From the NCBI GenBank assembly GCA_963725415.1, contig CAVRZY010000186.1:1-64000 (forward strand): a stretch of DNA of 64,000 bases. The letters are read 5' to 3'. The position numbers were made by a program, and so were the translations under genes. Each line of letters opens with the position of its first letter. The first letter of the stretch is position 1. The notes beneath the pieces were generated by a model. The model was given only the letters and a program-made list of their open reading frames with translations. It searched no databases and was not told the origin of the DNA. The DNA is from CAVRZY01 sp963725415 (GTDB lineage: Bacteria > Acidobacteriota > Terriglobia > Bryobacterales > Bryobacteraceae). Below are positions 8,041 to 17,929 of this stretch, in pieces.

Positions 8041-8973
8041 TCACTTCCTCCCAAACCCGAACAGCCGCAGCGCATTCAAACCGCGGATCTTCGCGCGATC
8101 GGGCTCTGAGGCGAAGTCGAACATCCCCTCCAGCAGCGCGGCCTGTTTCTCGAATTCCCCCATGCTCATGCCCAAGCCACCCCAGATGATACGATCCCCC
8201 CCGAAGGCGTCAAACACCCGGCGCACCAGTGGCTTGACGTCCGAATGCGGGTACTCCTGCTGCGAAGAATAGGGCACCGCGGAATATTTCATATAGACGC
8301 GCGGCAGTTCGGCCAGCCTCAAGACTTCCTCGTATTCGGCAGCCGTACCCTGGCCGGCCCGAGCCAGATGATCGAGAACCACCGGCACCTTCCGGAATTC
8401 GGAGGCCAGCGCGAAGATCTGCGGCGCGTAGTAGGGTATGAAGTGCATCTGAATCGCCAGCCCCAGCGCTCCGGCCTGCTTCCAGGTGTCCCTTATCGCC
8501 GGAGCTCGCAGATCGCGGTCGCGAATCGGCCCCGAGGTTGTCGGTGGCGTTTTTGGATCGCGGTTCACGTGAATCCGCAGGGCCACAATCCGGCCCGGAA
8601 GCTTTCTCACGAGCGTCTCCATGCGCTGCGGCGTTTGCGGCGAAAGCGGGTCGAACAGGCAGGTCCCCTTGAAAAACCCCCGCGACGGTTCGTTCTCGAA
8701 GCAATACTCCAGATAGCGGTGATCGTCCTGGTAAGGTTCCGGATGCACGATCACCGCATGGTCGATCTTCGCCTCGCGCACGAACTTGACGTACTCCTCC
8801 AGTGTCTGCGCTGGCGGCCGGTAGGTTGCATTGGCATGATAGGGAAATCGCTGTGGATCGAACAGATGAATGTGCGTGTCAACCAGGATTCCCTTGGGCC
8901 TTGCACCCCACAGCGCCGGCGCCGCGCCCAGCGCCCCGGTGAGTAACTCTCTCCGCGATACTCTGTCGGCCAT
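8041..8973 (-). CDS. Secreted amidohydrolase family 2 protein
   Basis: 310 aa. The N-terminus S-R-R-E-L-L-T-G-A-L-G-A-A resembles a short twin-arginine signal. It is followed by D-T-H-I-H-L-F-D-P, the metal-binding HxH of amidohydrolase 2 (PF04909) TIM barrels. Later V-L-D-H-L-A provides another likely metal His, while the terminal motif region reads I-I-W-G-G-L-G-M where many members have a catalytic Asp (G-S-D-x-P); that Asp seems to be missing. Family members hydrolyse lactones or decarboxylate aromatic acids. The substrate is unknown. Confidence 0.8.
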   Translation of the reverse strand: MADRVSRRELLTGALGAAPALWGARPKGILVDTHIHLFDPQRFPYHANATYRPPAQTLEEYVKFVREAKIDHAVIVHPEPYQDDHRYLEYCFENEPSRGFFKGTCLFDPLSPQTPQRMETLVRKLPGRIVALRIHVNRDPKTPPTTSGPIRDRDLRAPAIRDTWKQAGALGLAIQMHFIPYYAPQIFALASEFRKVPVVLDHLARAGQGTAAEYEEVLRLAELPRVYMKYSAVPYSSQQEYPHSDVKPLVRRVFDAFGGDRIIWGGLGMSMGEFEKQAALLEGMFDFASEPDRAKIRGLNALRLFGFGRK

Positions 8974-9043
8974 GGCGCTCAGTTTATCAGCTATGAGCCT
9001 TCAGTAATCACCCCTCAGCCTCGCTACACTGGGCTTGAGCGCC

Positions 9044-12000
9044 ATGTTCGACCCCCTCATCTCGGAGTGGTTCACCCGGCGGTTCGCCGCCCCCACCGAG
9101 CCGCAGGCGCTGGGCTGGCCGGAAATCCGGTCCGGGCGCGACGTTCTGATCTCCGCGCCCACCGGCTCCGGCAAGACCCTGGCGGCGTTTCTGATCTGCC
9201 TGGACCGCCTTCTCAGGCTGGCGCGCGCCGCCTCCCTGTCCGACCGAACCGAGGTGGTCTACGTCTCGCCGCTCAAAGCTCTGAGCAACGACATTCAGAA
9301 GAACCTCGAGGCGCCCCTGGCGGAGATTGCGGAACTGGCGGCTCAAAAAGGCATCACACTGCCGCGCATCCGAACCGCGGTTCGCACCGGCGATACGCCC
9401 GTTTGGGAGCGGCAGCAAATGCCCAAGCAGCCGCCTCACATCCTGGTGACCACGCCCGAATCGCTGTTCATCCTTCTGACCGCCGAGAAGAGCCGTCGGA
9501 TGCTCCGCACTACCGGTACCGTGATCGTGGATGAGATCCACGCGGTGGCCGGCGACAAGCGCGGCTCGCACCTGGCGCTTTCTCTGGCGCGGCTGGACGA
9601 TCTGGTCGAAAAGAGCGGCGGCGCCCGTCCCCAGCGCATCGGTCTCTCCGCCACCGTGCACCCGATCGAAGAGGTTGCCGCTTTCCTCAGTGAGGCCGCT
9701 CGCATCATCAACGTGGGCCATCGCCGGGAAATGGACCTGGCGGTTGAGGTCCCGCGCGACGAGCTGGGCCCGGTGGCCAGCAACGCTATGTGGTCCGAGA
9801 TCTACGACCGCATCGCGGAGCTGATCCGCGCGCATCGCACCACGCTGGTGTTCGTGAACACGCGCCGGCTGTCGGAGCGCGTGGCGCATCATCTGGTCCA
9901 GCGCCTGGGCGAGAAAGCGGTCCTACCACACCACGGCAGCCTCTCTCGCAGCCTGCGATTGACCGCTGAGCGGCTGCTCAAGAGCGGTGAGCTGCGCGCC
10001 GTCGTGGCCACCGCCTCGCTAGAGCTAGGCATCGACATCGGCTCGGTGGAGCTGGTCTGCCAGGTCGGTTCGCCGCGCTCGATTGTGGTGGCCCTCCAGC
10101 GCATCGGGCGTTCCGGTCACTGGATTGGCGCCCTGCCCAAGGGCCGCCTTTTCGCCACCTCTCGCGACGAGCTGATCGACTGCGCGGCCCTGGTGCGCGC
10201 GTTGCGCGCCGGCGAGCTGGACCGCCTGCGGATCCCCCAGGCCCCGCTGGACGTGCTGGCTCAGCAAATCGTCGCGGCGGCGGCCTGCGAGGAGTGGAGC
10301 GAGGAGGACTTGTTCGCGCTGGCCCGCCGCAGCTATCCCTACCGCCAGCTCGAGCGCGCCGACTTCGACGCCATCGTCTCCATCCTTTCAGAGGGGATCG
10401 CCACCTCGCGTGGCCGCAGCGGCGCTTATCTCCATCGCGATCGCATCAACGGGCGCGTGCGTGCCCGGCGCGGCGCCCGGCTGGCCGCCATCACCTCGGG
10501 TGGGGCGATTCCCGATTCGGCAAACTACCTGGTGGTCGCCGACCCGGAAGGCACTACCGTCGGCACGGTTGATGAAGAATTCGCCACCGAGAGCGTCTCC
10601 GGCGACGTCTTCCTGCTGGGCACCACCTCCTGGCGCATCCGCCGCATCGAGCCGGGCCGCGTCAGGGTCGAGAACGCGCACGGCGCTCCGCCCTCCATCC
10701 CCTTCTGGCGCGGCGAGGCCCCCGCCCGCACCATCGAGCTCTCGCAAGCGCGGGGGACATGCTTCAGCTTGTCCACCCAGACACCCGATGCGCTCGAATT
10801 TTTCATGCGCGAGTGCGGCCTGGATCGACTGGGCGCCGAGCAGGCCGTGGCCTATCTGCGCGCGGGCCAGGCCGCCCTTGGCGCCATCCCCTCGAACCGC
10901 ACCGTTATCGCCGAGCGCTTCTTCGACGAGGTCGGCGGCACCCAGCTCGTCCTGCATGCTCCGTTCGGCGCCCGCATCAACCGCGCCTGGGGGCTTGCGC
11001 TGCGCAGGCACATCTCTGAGTGCCTCGGTTTCGAACCGCAGGCCGCGGCCACCGACAACGGCATCCTGCTCTCCCTGGGCGAGCAACACGGGTTTCCGCT
11101 GGAGATCGTCTTCGAGTTTGTGAAGGCGGATACGGTCGAGCGCGTGCTTAGCGAGGCTGTGCTGGAGTCCCCCATGTTCACTGCCCGCTGGCGCTGGAAC
11201 GCCTCGCGCGCCCTGGCGGTGCTGCGGTTCGCGGGCGGGCGCAAGGTTCCCCTGCCCATCCAGCGCATGCGGGCCGAGGACCTGCTGGAGGCGGTGCTCC
11301 CCAGCCAGCCGGGCCATCCGCTGGTCCGAGAGACCATGGCCAACTGCCTCCACGAGGCCATGGATCTGGAGGGACTCAAATCCGTGCTCGCGGCAATCGA
11401 GGCCGGCGCTATCCGCACCATCGCGATCGACACCCCGGCCCCCTCGCCGTTTTCGCACGAGATCGTCAACGCCAATCCCTATGCCTATCTGGACGACGTG
11501 CCGCTGGAGGAACGCCGTGCTCGCGCCGTTCAGTTGCGGCGCACTCTCCCGGCCGATATGGTCGAGGGGGCCGGCGCGCTGGATCCTGAAATCATCGCCC
11601 AAGTTGGTGCGGACTCCTGGCCCCTGGTGCGGGATCCCGACGAGCTCCACGACGCGCTGCTCACCTTGATCACGCTGCCCCCGGTCCCAGAGTGGAAGGA
11701 ACTCTTTAGCCAACTGGTCCAGGCGCGGCGCGCCTCCGAACTGTGCTGGGGAGACGCAATTTTTTGGGTGGCCGCCGAGCGTCTCGATACTGCTCGGGCA
11801 GCCCATGCTGCCAAAGACGAAACCTGCGCCGCCGCCATCCTCCGCGGGTGGCTTGAATCCAGCGGCCCCGCTCGCGCCTCCGAGCTTGCGGCGCGGCTGG
11901 CCCTGCCGCGGGCACTCGTCGAGCTGGCGCTCACACGGCTCGAAGCTGAGGGACAGGTCCTGCGCGGCCAGTTCACCGCCCCGGCAGTGCCCGGCGAACC

Positions 12001-13183
12001 GGAGTGGTGCAATCGGCGCATTCTGGCACGCATACACCGGCTCACCCTCGGCAAGCTGCGCCACGAAATCGAGCCTGTCACAGCCGCGGATTTCATGCGG
12101 TACCTGGCGCGCTGGCAGCACGTCGCTCCAGGAACCCAACTCCACGGGCTGGAAGGCGCGCTTGAGGTCATCCGCCAACTGGAGGGATACGAGATCTCCG
12201 CTGCCGCCTGGGAATCGCATATCCTGCCCCGGCGCATCGCCCGGTACAATCCGGAGCTTCTCGACCGCCTGTGCCTGTCCGGCGAGGTGATGTGGGGCCG
12301 GCTCTCGCCGCACCCTGCTTTCGAGGACGTTGCCGAGCCGCGGCCGTCAGGGAGGGGCCGCCGTGTCCGCCCCACTCGCCTGGCCCCGGTCGCCTTTTTC
12401 CTTCGCGAAGGCGGCGCCGGCGTTCTTCCCTGCGCGCCTGCCGGACTCGAACACCTCTCTCATGTGGCCCGCGATGTGCTCGCCGCACTCGAGCGCCAGG
12501 GCGCTTCCTTCTTCACCGAACTTTTGCGCAGTACAAGCCGGCTGGCCAGCGAGGTCGAAGATGCGCTGTGGGAACTGGTGGCCGCGGGCCTCGTGACTGC
12601 CGACGGCTTCGAGAATCTTCGCGCGCTCATCGATCCCAAGCGCCGCCGGGGTGAAGGAAGGGGCCGCTATGCCCGTCCCCGGCACGCCGCCGGTCGCTGG
12701 GCCTTGATGCCCGCCGCCACCACGAAGGATCCCTTCTTGTCGGCGGAAACCTTCGCCCGCCTCTTGCTGCGTCGCTGGGGCGTGGTGCTCCGGGATCTGC
12801 TGGCGAGAGAGAGCCTGGCGCCGCCCTGGCGCGACCTGCTGGTCGCGCTCCGGCGCATGGAAGCGCGCGGCGAAATCCGTGGCGGCCGCTTCGTGGCCGG
12901 GTTGGCCGGCGAACAGTTTGCTCTGCCGGAAGCCGTTCAACTGCTGCGCGCCGTGCGCCGCCTCGAGCCAACGCCGGAACAAGTCAGAATCTCTCCAGCC
13001 GACCCCCTCAACCTGCTCGGCATCATCCTGCCCGGCCCCCGCCTCAGCGCCCTGGCCTCCGGCGCCCTGCTCCTGCGCACGGGAGCGGGCCTTCTCGAGC
13101 CGGCATCTAACCCCCCGGCGCTTTTCCGTAATCTGGAATCTTCATCACTTCCCCGCCGCGCAGCGCCGATTGATGCGCGATAA
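9044..13183 (+). CDS. lhr: Lhr-type DEAD/DEAH-box helicase
   Basis: About 1379 aa. The start is placed at the ATG at 9044; a TTG at 9035 would add three residues. Walker A A-P-T-G-S-G-K-T lies near residue 38 and the Walker B/DEIH box V-D-E-I-H-A-V-A-G near residue 162. S-A-T (motif III) follows, and motif VI Q-R-I-G-R-S-G-H is in the second RecA domain. The Lhr winged-helix and beta-barrel segments come next, then a long C-terminal extension. Large Lhr proteins are 3'-5' ssDNA translocases linked to DNA repair. The last 77 bp overlap the 3' end of the convergent oxidoreductase gene. Confidence 0.93.
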   Translation: MFDPLISEWFTRRFAAPTEPQALGWPEIRSGRDVLISAPTGSGKTLAAFLICLDRLLRLARAASLSDRTEVVYVSPLKALSNDIQKNLEAPLAEIAELAAQKGITLPRIRTAVRTGDTPVWERQQMPKQPPHILVTTPESLFILLTAEKSRRMLRTTGTVIVDEIHAVAGDKRGSHLALSLARLDDLVEKSGGARPQRIGLSATVHPIEEVAAFLSEAARIINVGHRREMDLAVEVPRDELGPVASNAMWSEIYDRIAELIRAHRTTLVFVNTRRLSERVAHHLVQRLGEKAVLPHHGSLSRSLRLTAERLLKSGELRAVVATASLELGIDIGSVELVCQVGSPRSIVVALQRIGRSGHWIGALPKGRLFATSRDELIDCAALVRALRAGELDRLRIPQAPLDVLAQQIVAAAACEEWSEEDLFALARRSYPYRQLERADFDAIVSILSEGIATSRGRSGAYLHRDRINGRVRARRGARLAAITSGGAIPDSANYLVVADPEGTTVGTVDEEFATESVSGDVFLLGTTSWRIRRIEPGRVRVENAHGAPPSIPFWRGEAPARTIELSQARGTCFSLSTQTPDALEFFMRECGLDRLGAEQAVAYLRAGQAALGAIPSNRTVIAERFFDEVGGTQLVLHAPFGARINRAWGLALRRHISECLGFEPQAAATDNGILLSLGEQHGFPLEIVFEFVKADTVERVLSEAVLESPMFTARWRWNASRALAVLRFAGGRKVPLPIQRMRAEDLLEAVLPSQPGHPLVRETMANCLHEAMDLEGLKSVLAAIEAGAIRTIAIDTPAPSPFSHEIVNANPYAYLDDVPLEERRARAVQLRRTLPADMVEGAGALDPEIIAQVGADSWPLVRDPDELHDALLTLITLPPVPEWKELFSQLVQARRASELCWGDAIFWVAAERLDTARAAHAAKDETCAAAILRGWLESSGPARASELAARLALPRALVELALTRLEAEGQVLRGQFTAPAVPGEPEWCNRRILARIHRLTLGKLRHEIEPVTAADFMRYLARWQHVAPGTQLHGLEGALEVIRQLEGYEISAAAWESHILPRRIARYNPELLDRLCLSGEVMWGRLSPHPAFEDVAEPRPSGRGRRVRPTRLAPVAFFLREGGAGVLPCAPAGLEHLSHVARDVLAALERQGASFFTELLRSTSRLASEVEDALWELVAAGLVTADGFENLRALIDPKRRRGEGRGRYARPRHAAGRWALMPAATTKDPFLSAETFARLLLRRWGVVLRDLLARESLAPPWRDLLVALRRMEARGEIRGGRFVAGLAGEQFALPEAVQLLRAVRRLEPTPEQVRISPADPLNLLGIILPGPRLSALASGALLLRTGAGLLEPASNPPALFRNLESSSLPRRAAPIDAR

Positions 13184-14312
13184 TGCCCGGCGCCGTGTAC
13201 GCAATCGCCTCCCAGACGTTCACCGCCGGCTGGCGATCCTCAATGATGGCGCGGATGAACTCGTGGGTGAGAAAAGTGTGCGAGCCGCCGTGCCCGGTCG
13301 GGATGCGCAACGGCTCCGGGAGCCTCTCCCAGTAATTGGGAACTTTATACGGCTCGATGCTCACCTGGCCCTCCGGGTAGCCGTTAGCATCCACCACGAT
13401 CTTTCCTTCCTTGCTGATCTGAATCACCGTGTTCGGCGAGCGTTCCGGACGCGCCATCAGGAATGACAAGTGGTCACCGTAAAACTGCGCCCGCTCGGTT
13501 CCTCCTGCTGCTACGTGCCAGAACACCGAGATCCGAGATGAATGCCCGCCCGAGGTTTTGAAAAACCCCGTGGTGTTCCAGAATGGGTTCTTGTACTGAT
13601 TGGTACGCACGATCTCGTGATTGTCTCCCCACCCGATAGCCTGAACCTCAACCAGCCGCTCGCCCGTGACTGGGATCACCATTCCGGTCGAGTGCGTCGG
13701 GTAATGCATCGGTGGGAAGCCATGCCGCCAGGTCGGGAAACCGCGTTCGTCGAACATCAGAGGGATGAGCCCCTCGTGATGGTACTCGGCTTCCGAGTAG
13801 AAAATCGTTCCGAATTTCCCTTGCTGCGCCCACTCCCGGCAGGTGATGATCTCGGGCCGGTAGTAACTGGTTTCCGCCATCATGTACTTCATCCCGGTCT
13901 TGGCGACGCACTCCAGCAGGCGCTCCAGTTCCTCGATCGACATGCCCGCCGGGACCGCGCTGATGACGTGCTTACCCGCCTTCATCGCCTTGATCGCCAT
14001 CCACACGTGCAGCGGCGCCGGCGTGAACACAGCTACGGCGTCGAGTTCCGGATGCTTTAGGAGGTCGCGGTAGCTCTTGAACGTCGAGCTGCAACGATAT
14101 ATCTCCACCATCCGCGCCAGACGGTCCGGCCGCAGATCGCACACTGCGGTGACTCTGGAATTCGGATGAAGATGCCACTGGAACGAGGTGCCAAAGTTGC
14201 CGCCAACCACGCCAACTCTCACCTGGCGGCCAGGCTGGAACCCTGCCGCGGCCGCCGCGCTCCCCAAAAACTCTCTGCGGTTCAGGGAATGCTCCATCAG
14301 TGTGGTATTCAT
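13107..14312 (-). CDS. Secreted Gfo/Idh/MocA-type oxidoreductase
   Basis: About 401 aa from the ATG at 14312; an alternative ATG at 14297. A twin-arginine-like N-R-R-E-F-L-G-S-A-A-A-A-A leads into a Rossmann dinucleotide fold (R-V-G-V-V-G-G-N-F-G). Then V-C-D-L-R-P and the E-K-P-like position reading A-G-K-H-V-I-S-A-V-P-A, where the usual catalytic Lys of EKP is replaced. Such proteins are common in Acidobacteriota and Planctomycetota, working on sugars in the periplasm. It is divergent from the glycosidase locus at 14366, which suggests shared carbohydrate use. Confidence 0.8.
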   Translation of the reverse strand: MNTTLMEHSLNRREFLGSAAAAAGFQPGRQVRVGVVGGNFGTSFQWHLHPNSRVTAVCDLRPDRLARMVEIYRCSSTFKSYRDLLKHPELDAVAVFTPAPLHVWMAIKAMKAGKHVISAVPAGMSIEELERLLECVAKTGMKYMMAETSYYRPEIITCREWAQQGKFGTIFYSEAEYHHEGLIPLMFDERGFPTWRHGFPPMHYPTHSTGMVIPVTGERLVEVQAIGWGDNHEIVRTNQYKNPFWNTTGFFKTSGGHSSRISVFWHVAAGGTERAQFYGDHLSFLMARPERSPNTVIQISKEGKIVVDANGYPEGQVSIEPYKVPNYWERLPEPLRIPTGHGGSHTFLTHEFIRAIIEDRQPAVNVWEAIAYTAPGIIAHQSALRGGEVMKIPDYGKAPGG

Positions 14313-14336
14313 TTGTAGAAAGCATACAGCAAGTAG

Positions 14337-14355
14337 GACAGGCCCATGGCCTGTC
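14337..14355. repeat. Palindrome in divergent gap
   Basis: gacaggcc (14337-14344), 3-base loop cat, ggcctgtc (14348-14355): a perfect 8-bp stem. Same core as the hairpin at 7925-7946. It lies between divergent genes, where a terminator would be out of place, so a REP-like repeat or regulator site is more likely. Confidence 0.5.
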
Positions 14356-14365
14356 GTGAACACCC

Positions 14366-16817
14366 ATGAGACCCACAAGACGAACGTTCCTCGCTACCCC
14401 AGGCCTTCTGGCCTCCGCCGCCCAATCCGGAGAGCCCGCCCTGGATGCTTTCCAAATCGCCCGCCGCCACCGCATCATCCGTGATCTGCCCACCCCCAGT
14501 TTCTTCGAAGGCATGCTGCTGGGCAACGGCGATATCGGCGTCTGCGTCACAGTCCGGCCGGACGCCCTGGGCCTCCACCTGGGCAAGGAAGACTCCTGGG
14601 ACATTCGCGTCAGCGAAGATCACTACCCGCACGTCCTGCACTTCAAGGAGCTGCTCAAGCTCTGGGAGCGCGCCTCCCAGGAGGCCAAACGGCAGGGCAA
14701 ACCGGAGATGCTGGCCCTCGAAACTAACATCGACTTCTTCCGCGAGTACGCGCAAAAGGTCGCTTCCTCCTACCGCAAGCCGTGGCCGCGCCCCTGGCCC
14801 TGCGGCATCGTCTGGCTTCACTGGGACTCGCGCCTGGTCCGGCTGGTTCGCCAGGCGCTCGATCCCTCCAACGGCTTCCTCACCATCGACCTCGAGCATG
14901 ACGATCTGCGCGGCGCGCTGCGCAAGATCAAGCTACTCTGCTTCGTGAATCAAACCACCGGCCACGTCTCGCTCTCCAGCGACACGCCCGCGCCCGTTCT
15001 CTCGGTGGCTTATTACCCGAACATCGATCGCGAAGCCAAGTTGCCTCCGCCGGAAGTCGCTGCCAGGACTCAAGCGGGTTTCGCCGAATTCTCCTGCTAC
15101 CAGCATTTCCCCGCCATTGCCGATACCCCTAATCCACCGCGCTCCGACAAAGACACCAACTTTGCGCTCTACGGCCGCCTGAGCGGAAGCTGGACCGTGC
15201 AAGGCACTCTACTGCGCAGCGCCAAGACCCAAACGCTTCGTCTCGATCTCACCATATTCACCCCGCGTGATCGCAAGGACAACGTGCTTTTCGCGCGGAG
15301 CGAGGCCGAGCGTCTTTCTCAAATCCCCGTTCCCCAGTTACAGCGTGAATCGGAAAAGCGCTGGCGGAATTTCTGGTCGCAGATCCGCCGTCGAGTTCGA
15401 GGACCAGGAACTGGAGCGCATCTGGTATCACAACCAGTACTTCCTGGCCTGCTGCCTGCGCGAGGGCAAGGTCGCGCCGGGGCTGTTCGGCAACTGGACC
15501 AGCGGCAAGATCGGCACCGCCTGGCACGGCGACTACCACATGAACTACAACACGCAGCAGGTCTTCTGGGGCGTCTTCTCCAGCAACCACGTCGAGCAGC
15601 ATCTGCCCTACGTCGAGCTGTGCGAGAACCTGCTGCCGCTGTCGGAATCCTACGCGCGCGAGAAATTCGGCTTGCCCGGCGCCTTCTTCCCGCACTCCGC
15701 CTATCCCGTCCCCAGCCAGACCATTCCCTACCCGGTGCCGCCCTGGGGCTACGAAATCTGCGAGACGCCCTGGACCGTGCAGAGCCTGTGGTGGCACTAC
15801 CTTTACACCCTCGACAAGGATTTCCTGCGGCGCGTCTACCCGCTCCTGCGCGCCGCCACCCGCTTCCTGGTGGCCTACGTCAAGCAAGGGCCGGGACGGC
15901 AAGTACCACATCATCCCCACCGTCTCGCCGGAGAACTGGGGCTTCACGGTGGACTTCCGCCTCAACAAGGACTGCATCATGGACCTGGCGCTCACCGGAT
16001 TTGTGCTGGAGGCCGCGGTGGAAGCGTCAAAGGTGCTCAATGAGGACGCCGCAGGAGCGCGCCAGGTGGGCCGAAGTGCGCGCTGATCTTGCCCCTTACC
16101 CCAAAGCGCGCGGACCCTTCGGCGAGGTCTGGCTCGATGTGGTGGATGCGCCCAGCGAATACGTGTACAACGTTCCGGTCACCCTCGCCCCGGTATTCCC
16201 GGGAGAGCAGGTGGGCCTCGGCCTGCGCGAAGACCAGCTCGACATCGCCCGGCGCACCGCACGGACCGTGCGCCTGGAAGGCGGCAACGACCTGGTCTAT
16301 CAGCCCCTCATTCGCGCCCGCCTGGGCCTGCTCGACTTGGACTGGTTCAAGCGGGAGGTGCGCTATTGCCTGCCTGCCCAACGGCGTGGCGAACGACCGC
16401 GTCCGCCAGATCGGCGGGCGCTACCGGGATTCCACCGACTACGACTTCATGATGCGCATGGGCGTGTGGACCGAGAACCTGTCCCTGCCCGCCGTCCTCA
16501 ACGAGTGCCTGCTCCAGAGTTACAGCGGCGCCATTCGCCTCTTCCCCAACACGACGCGCCTGGGCCGCGCCCGCTTCCGCAACCTTCGCGCCGCGGGCGC
16601 CTTCCTGGTCAGCGCCGCCTGGGACGGTCAGGCAGTCAGCGGCGTCACCATATTCAGTGAAAAAGGCGCACCCGCCCGCCTCGCCAATCCGTGGGGCGTG
16701 ACCGAAGTCCGCGTGACCCGCATGAAAGACAACCAGCCGGTCCCCGTCCGCAAGGAAGGGCAGATGCTGCTGTTCCCCACCCAAGCCGGCGCCCTCTACC
16801 GCGTCGAGCGGGCTTAG
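14366..16817 (+). pseudogene. GH95-like glycoside hydrolase with four frameshifts
   Basis: Read across frames this is one protein of about 816 aa: a twin-arginine-type signal (R-P-T-R-R-T-F-L), an N-terminal beta-sandwich-like part with G-N-G-D-I-G, then a six-hairpin core. The core has W-H-G-D-Y-H-M-N-Y-N-T-Q-Q (compare the GH95 catalytic segment) and P-T-V-S-P-E-N-W. The frame steps by +1 near 15383, 15891, 16051 and 16378; removing one base at each restores a continuous homologous-looking protein to the stop at 16817. GH95 enzymes are alpha-L-fucosidases or galactosidases. Either a decaying gene or repeated sequence error. Confidence 0.7.
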
Positions 16818-17070
16818 CGCGTGGTTTCACAACTGCGCCAACGTATTCGCCCGGGCGATTGACGGATCGCTGGCGACACCGCGTCGTCCGGTCACAGGAC
16901 CGCCCCTCGGCGCGTAGCATTCTTTGCGAGTGGGCGAGCATTCGTCCAGAATCGGTCCAGCGCGAGGCGGAACGTAGCTGACGACTCAGCGGCACCCGCG
17001 CAAGCAACCGTTGTGATATGCTGCCCACGTGGACCGCCAGCCTCAAGGCCGGGAATCTGGGAGGAATACA
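16818..17070. other. Intergenic region upstream of ParB/PAPS operon
   Basis: 253 bases without a convincing gene. GC-rich at the left. At the right it has a tgatatgct stretch (about 17013-17021) that could be an extended -10 box, and a gggagg Shine-Dalgarno (17060-17065) before the short leader ORF. This is the most likely promoter region for the four-gene operon that follows. Confidence 0.3.
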
Positions 17071-17133
17071 ATGCCCAAGCTTCAATTCTCCTGGCAAGTG
17101 GCCTTGACGACAGGAGACCCGCATGCCGGATGA
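17071..17133 (+). CDS. Possible 20-residue leader peptide
   Basis: An ATG with a well-placed gggagg opens 20 codons (M-P-K-L-Q-F-S-W-Q-V-A-L...). The stop TGA at 17131 lies inside the ParB-like gene, which starts at 17123. This may couple translation, or may be the stub of a lost gene. No family recognised. Confidence 0.3.
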   Translation: MPKLQFSWQVALTTGDPHAG

Positions 17134-17929
17134 CAGAATTTATTCCGTCCCACTGAAAGACATTGTGCTCTCCGACGGCAATGTGCGCCAGACGGAGCCG
17201 ACCAAAGACCTGCAGGAACTCGCGGACAGCATCAAGAGACATGGTCAGCTTCAGGCAGTCGTCCTGATCGGCGAGTACGGGAGGCCCAAGTACCATTTGA
17301 TCGTAGGCCAGCGTAGGTTCCTAGCCCACAGAGACATCCTCGGCGCAGACGAAATAAAGGCGACCTTTGTCAAGAAGATGACGGACACGGAAGCGAAGGT
17401 CTGGTCGCTGGCGGAGAACATGTGCCGCGTCGAACTGGCATACAAGGATGCCGCCGACGCCATCACAGCCCTATACAAGGAGTTCGACCGGAACGACAGG
17501 AAGGTTGCCAAAGAGACCGGACTCTCACTCTCGAGGGTCCGCCGGTACATTTATATCGAAGAGCGCGCCTCGGAGAAGACCAAGCGGAAACTGCGGCAAG
17601 GGACGGTTAAGCCCGTTGACGTCCAACGTGCGCTGCGAGCCGCGTCGGACGATATCGACAAAGCCGATGAGCTTCTGGAGCGGATGAAGAAGTTCGATAA
17701 GTATCAGAAGCAGCGGATGGCCGATTATGGGCGGCAGAACCCCAAGGCATCGGTCACGGAGATCGTAGCGAAGGCGGAGCAACCGACGGTTGAACGCCAA
17801 CTCCTCGTCAAGCTCCCAGAGCGGGCACGGAGCGGCTTGGCTGCCGCCGCGAAAAAGATGTCCATGGAGCCTGACGAAGTTGCAGCGAAGGCGATTGAGG
17901 AGTGGCTCTCCGCCCAGGGCTTTATCTAA
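17123..17929 (+). CDS. ParB-like protein with N-terminal ParB/Srx domain
   Basis: 268 aa, with ggag before the ATG. The N-terminal ParB/Srx fold shows V-P-L-K-D-I, the nucleotide-binding G-Q-R-R (62-65, usual GERR), and E-N-M-C-R (98-102, usual ENxxR). An HTH follows at about 126-145 (V-A-K-E-T-G-L-S-L-S-R-V-R-R-Y-I). The C-terminus from about 215 has a V-K-L-P-E-R-A-R stretch like a ribbon-helix-helix. It is probably not a chromosome-partition ParB: there is no ParA, and it heads an operon ending in a PAPS-reductase-like gene. ParB-like/PAPS-reductase pairs are known from the IbrB/IbrA proteins. The stop overlaps the next start by one base. Confidence 0.8.
   Translation: MPDDRIYSVPLKDIVLSDGNVRQTEPTKDLQELADSIKRHGQLQAVVLIGEYGRPKYHLIVGQRRFLAHRDILGADEIKATFVKKMTDTEAKVWSLAENMCRVELAYKDAADAITALYKEFDRNDRKVAKETGLSLSRVRRYIYIEERASEKTKRKLRQGTVKPVDVQRALRAASDDIDKADELLERMKKFDKYQKQRMADYGRQNPKASVTEIVAKAEQPTVERQLLVKLPERARSGLAAAAKKMSMEPDEVAAKAIEEWLSAQGFI

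Noticed and set aside
10388..12313. 641-codon minus-strand open frame inside the helicase gene
   Set aside because: The forward frame has complete helicase motifs; the reverse frame has shadow-type composition and no recognisable domain.
17123..17929. Possible chromosome-partition ParB and nearby origin
   Set aside because: No ParA, no parS-like palindromes seen, and the gene is coupled to a PAPS-reductase-like operon.
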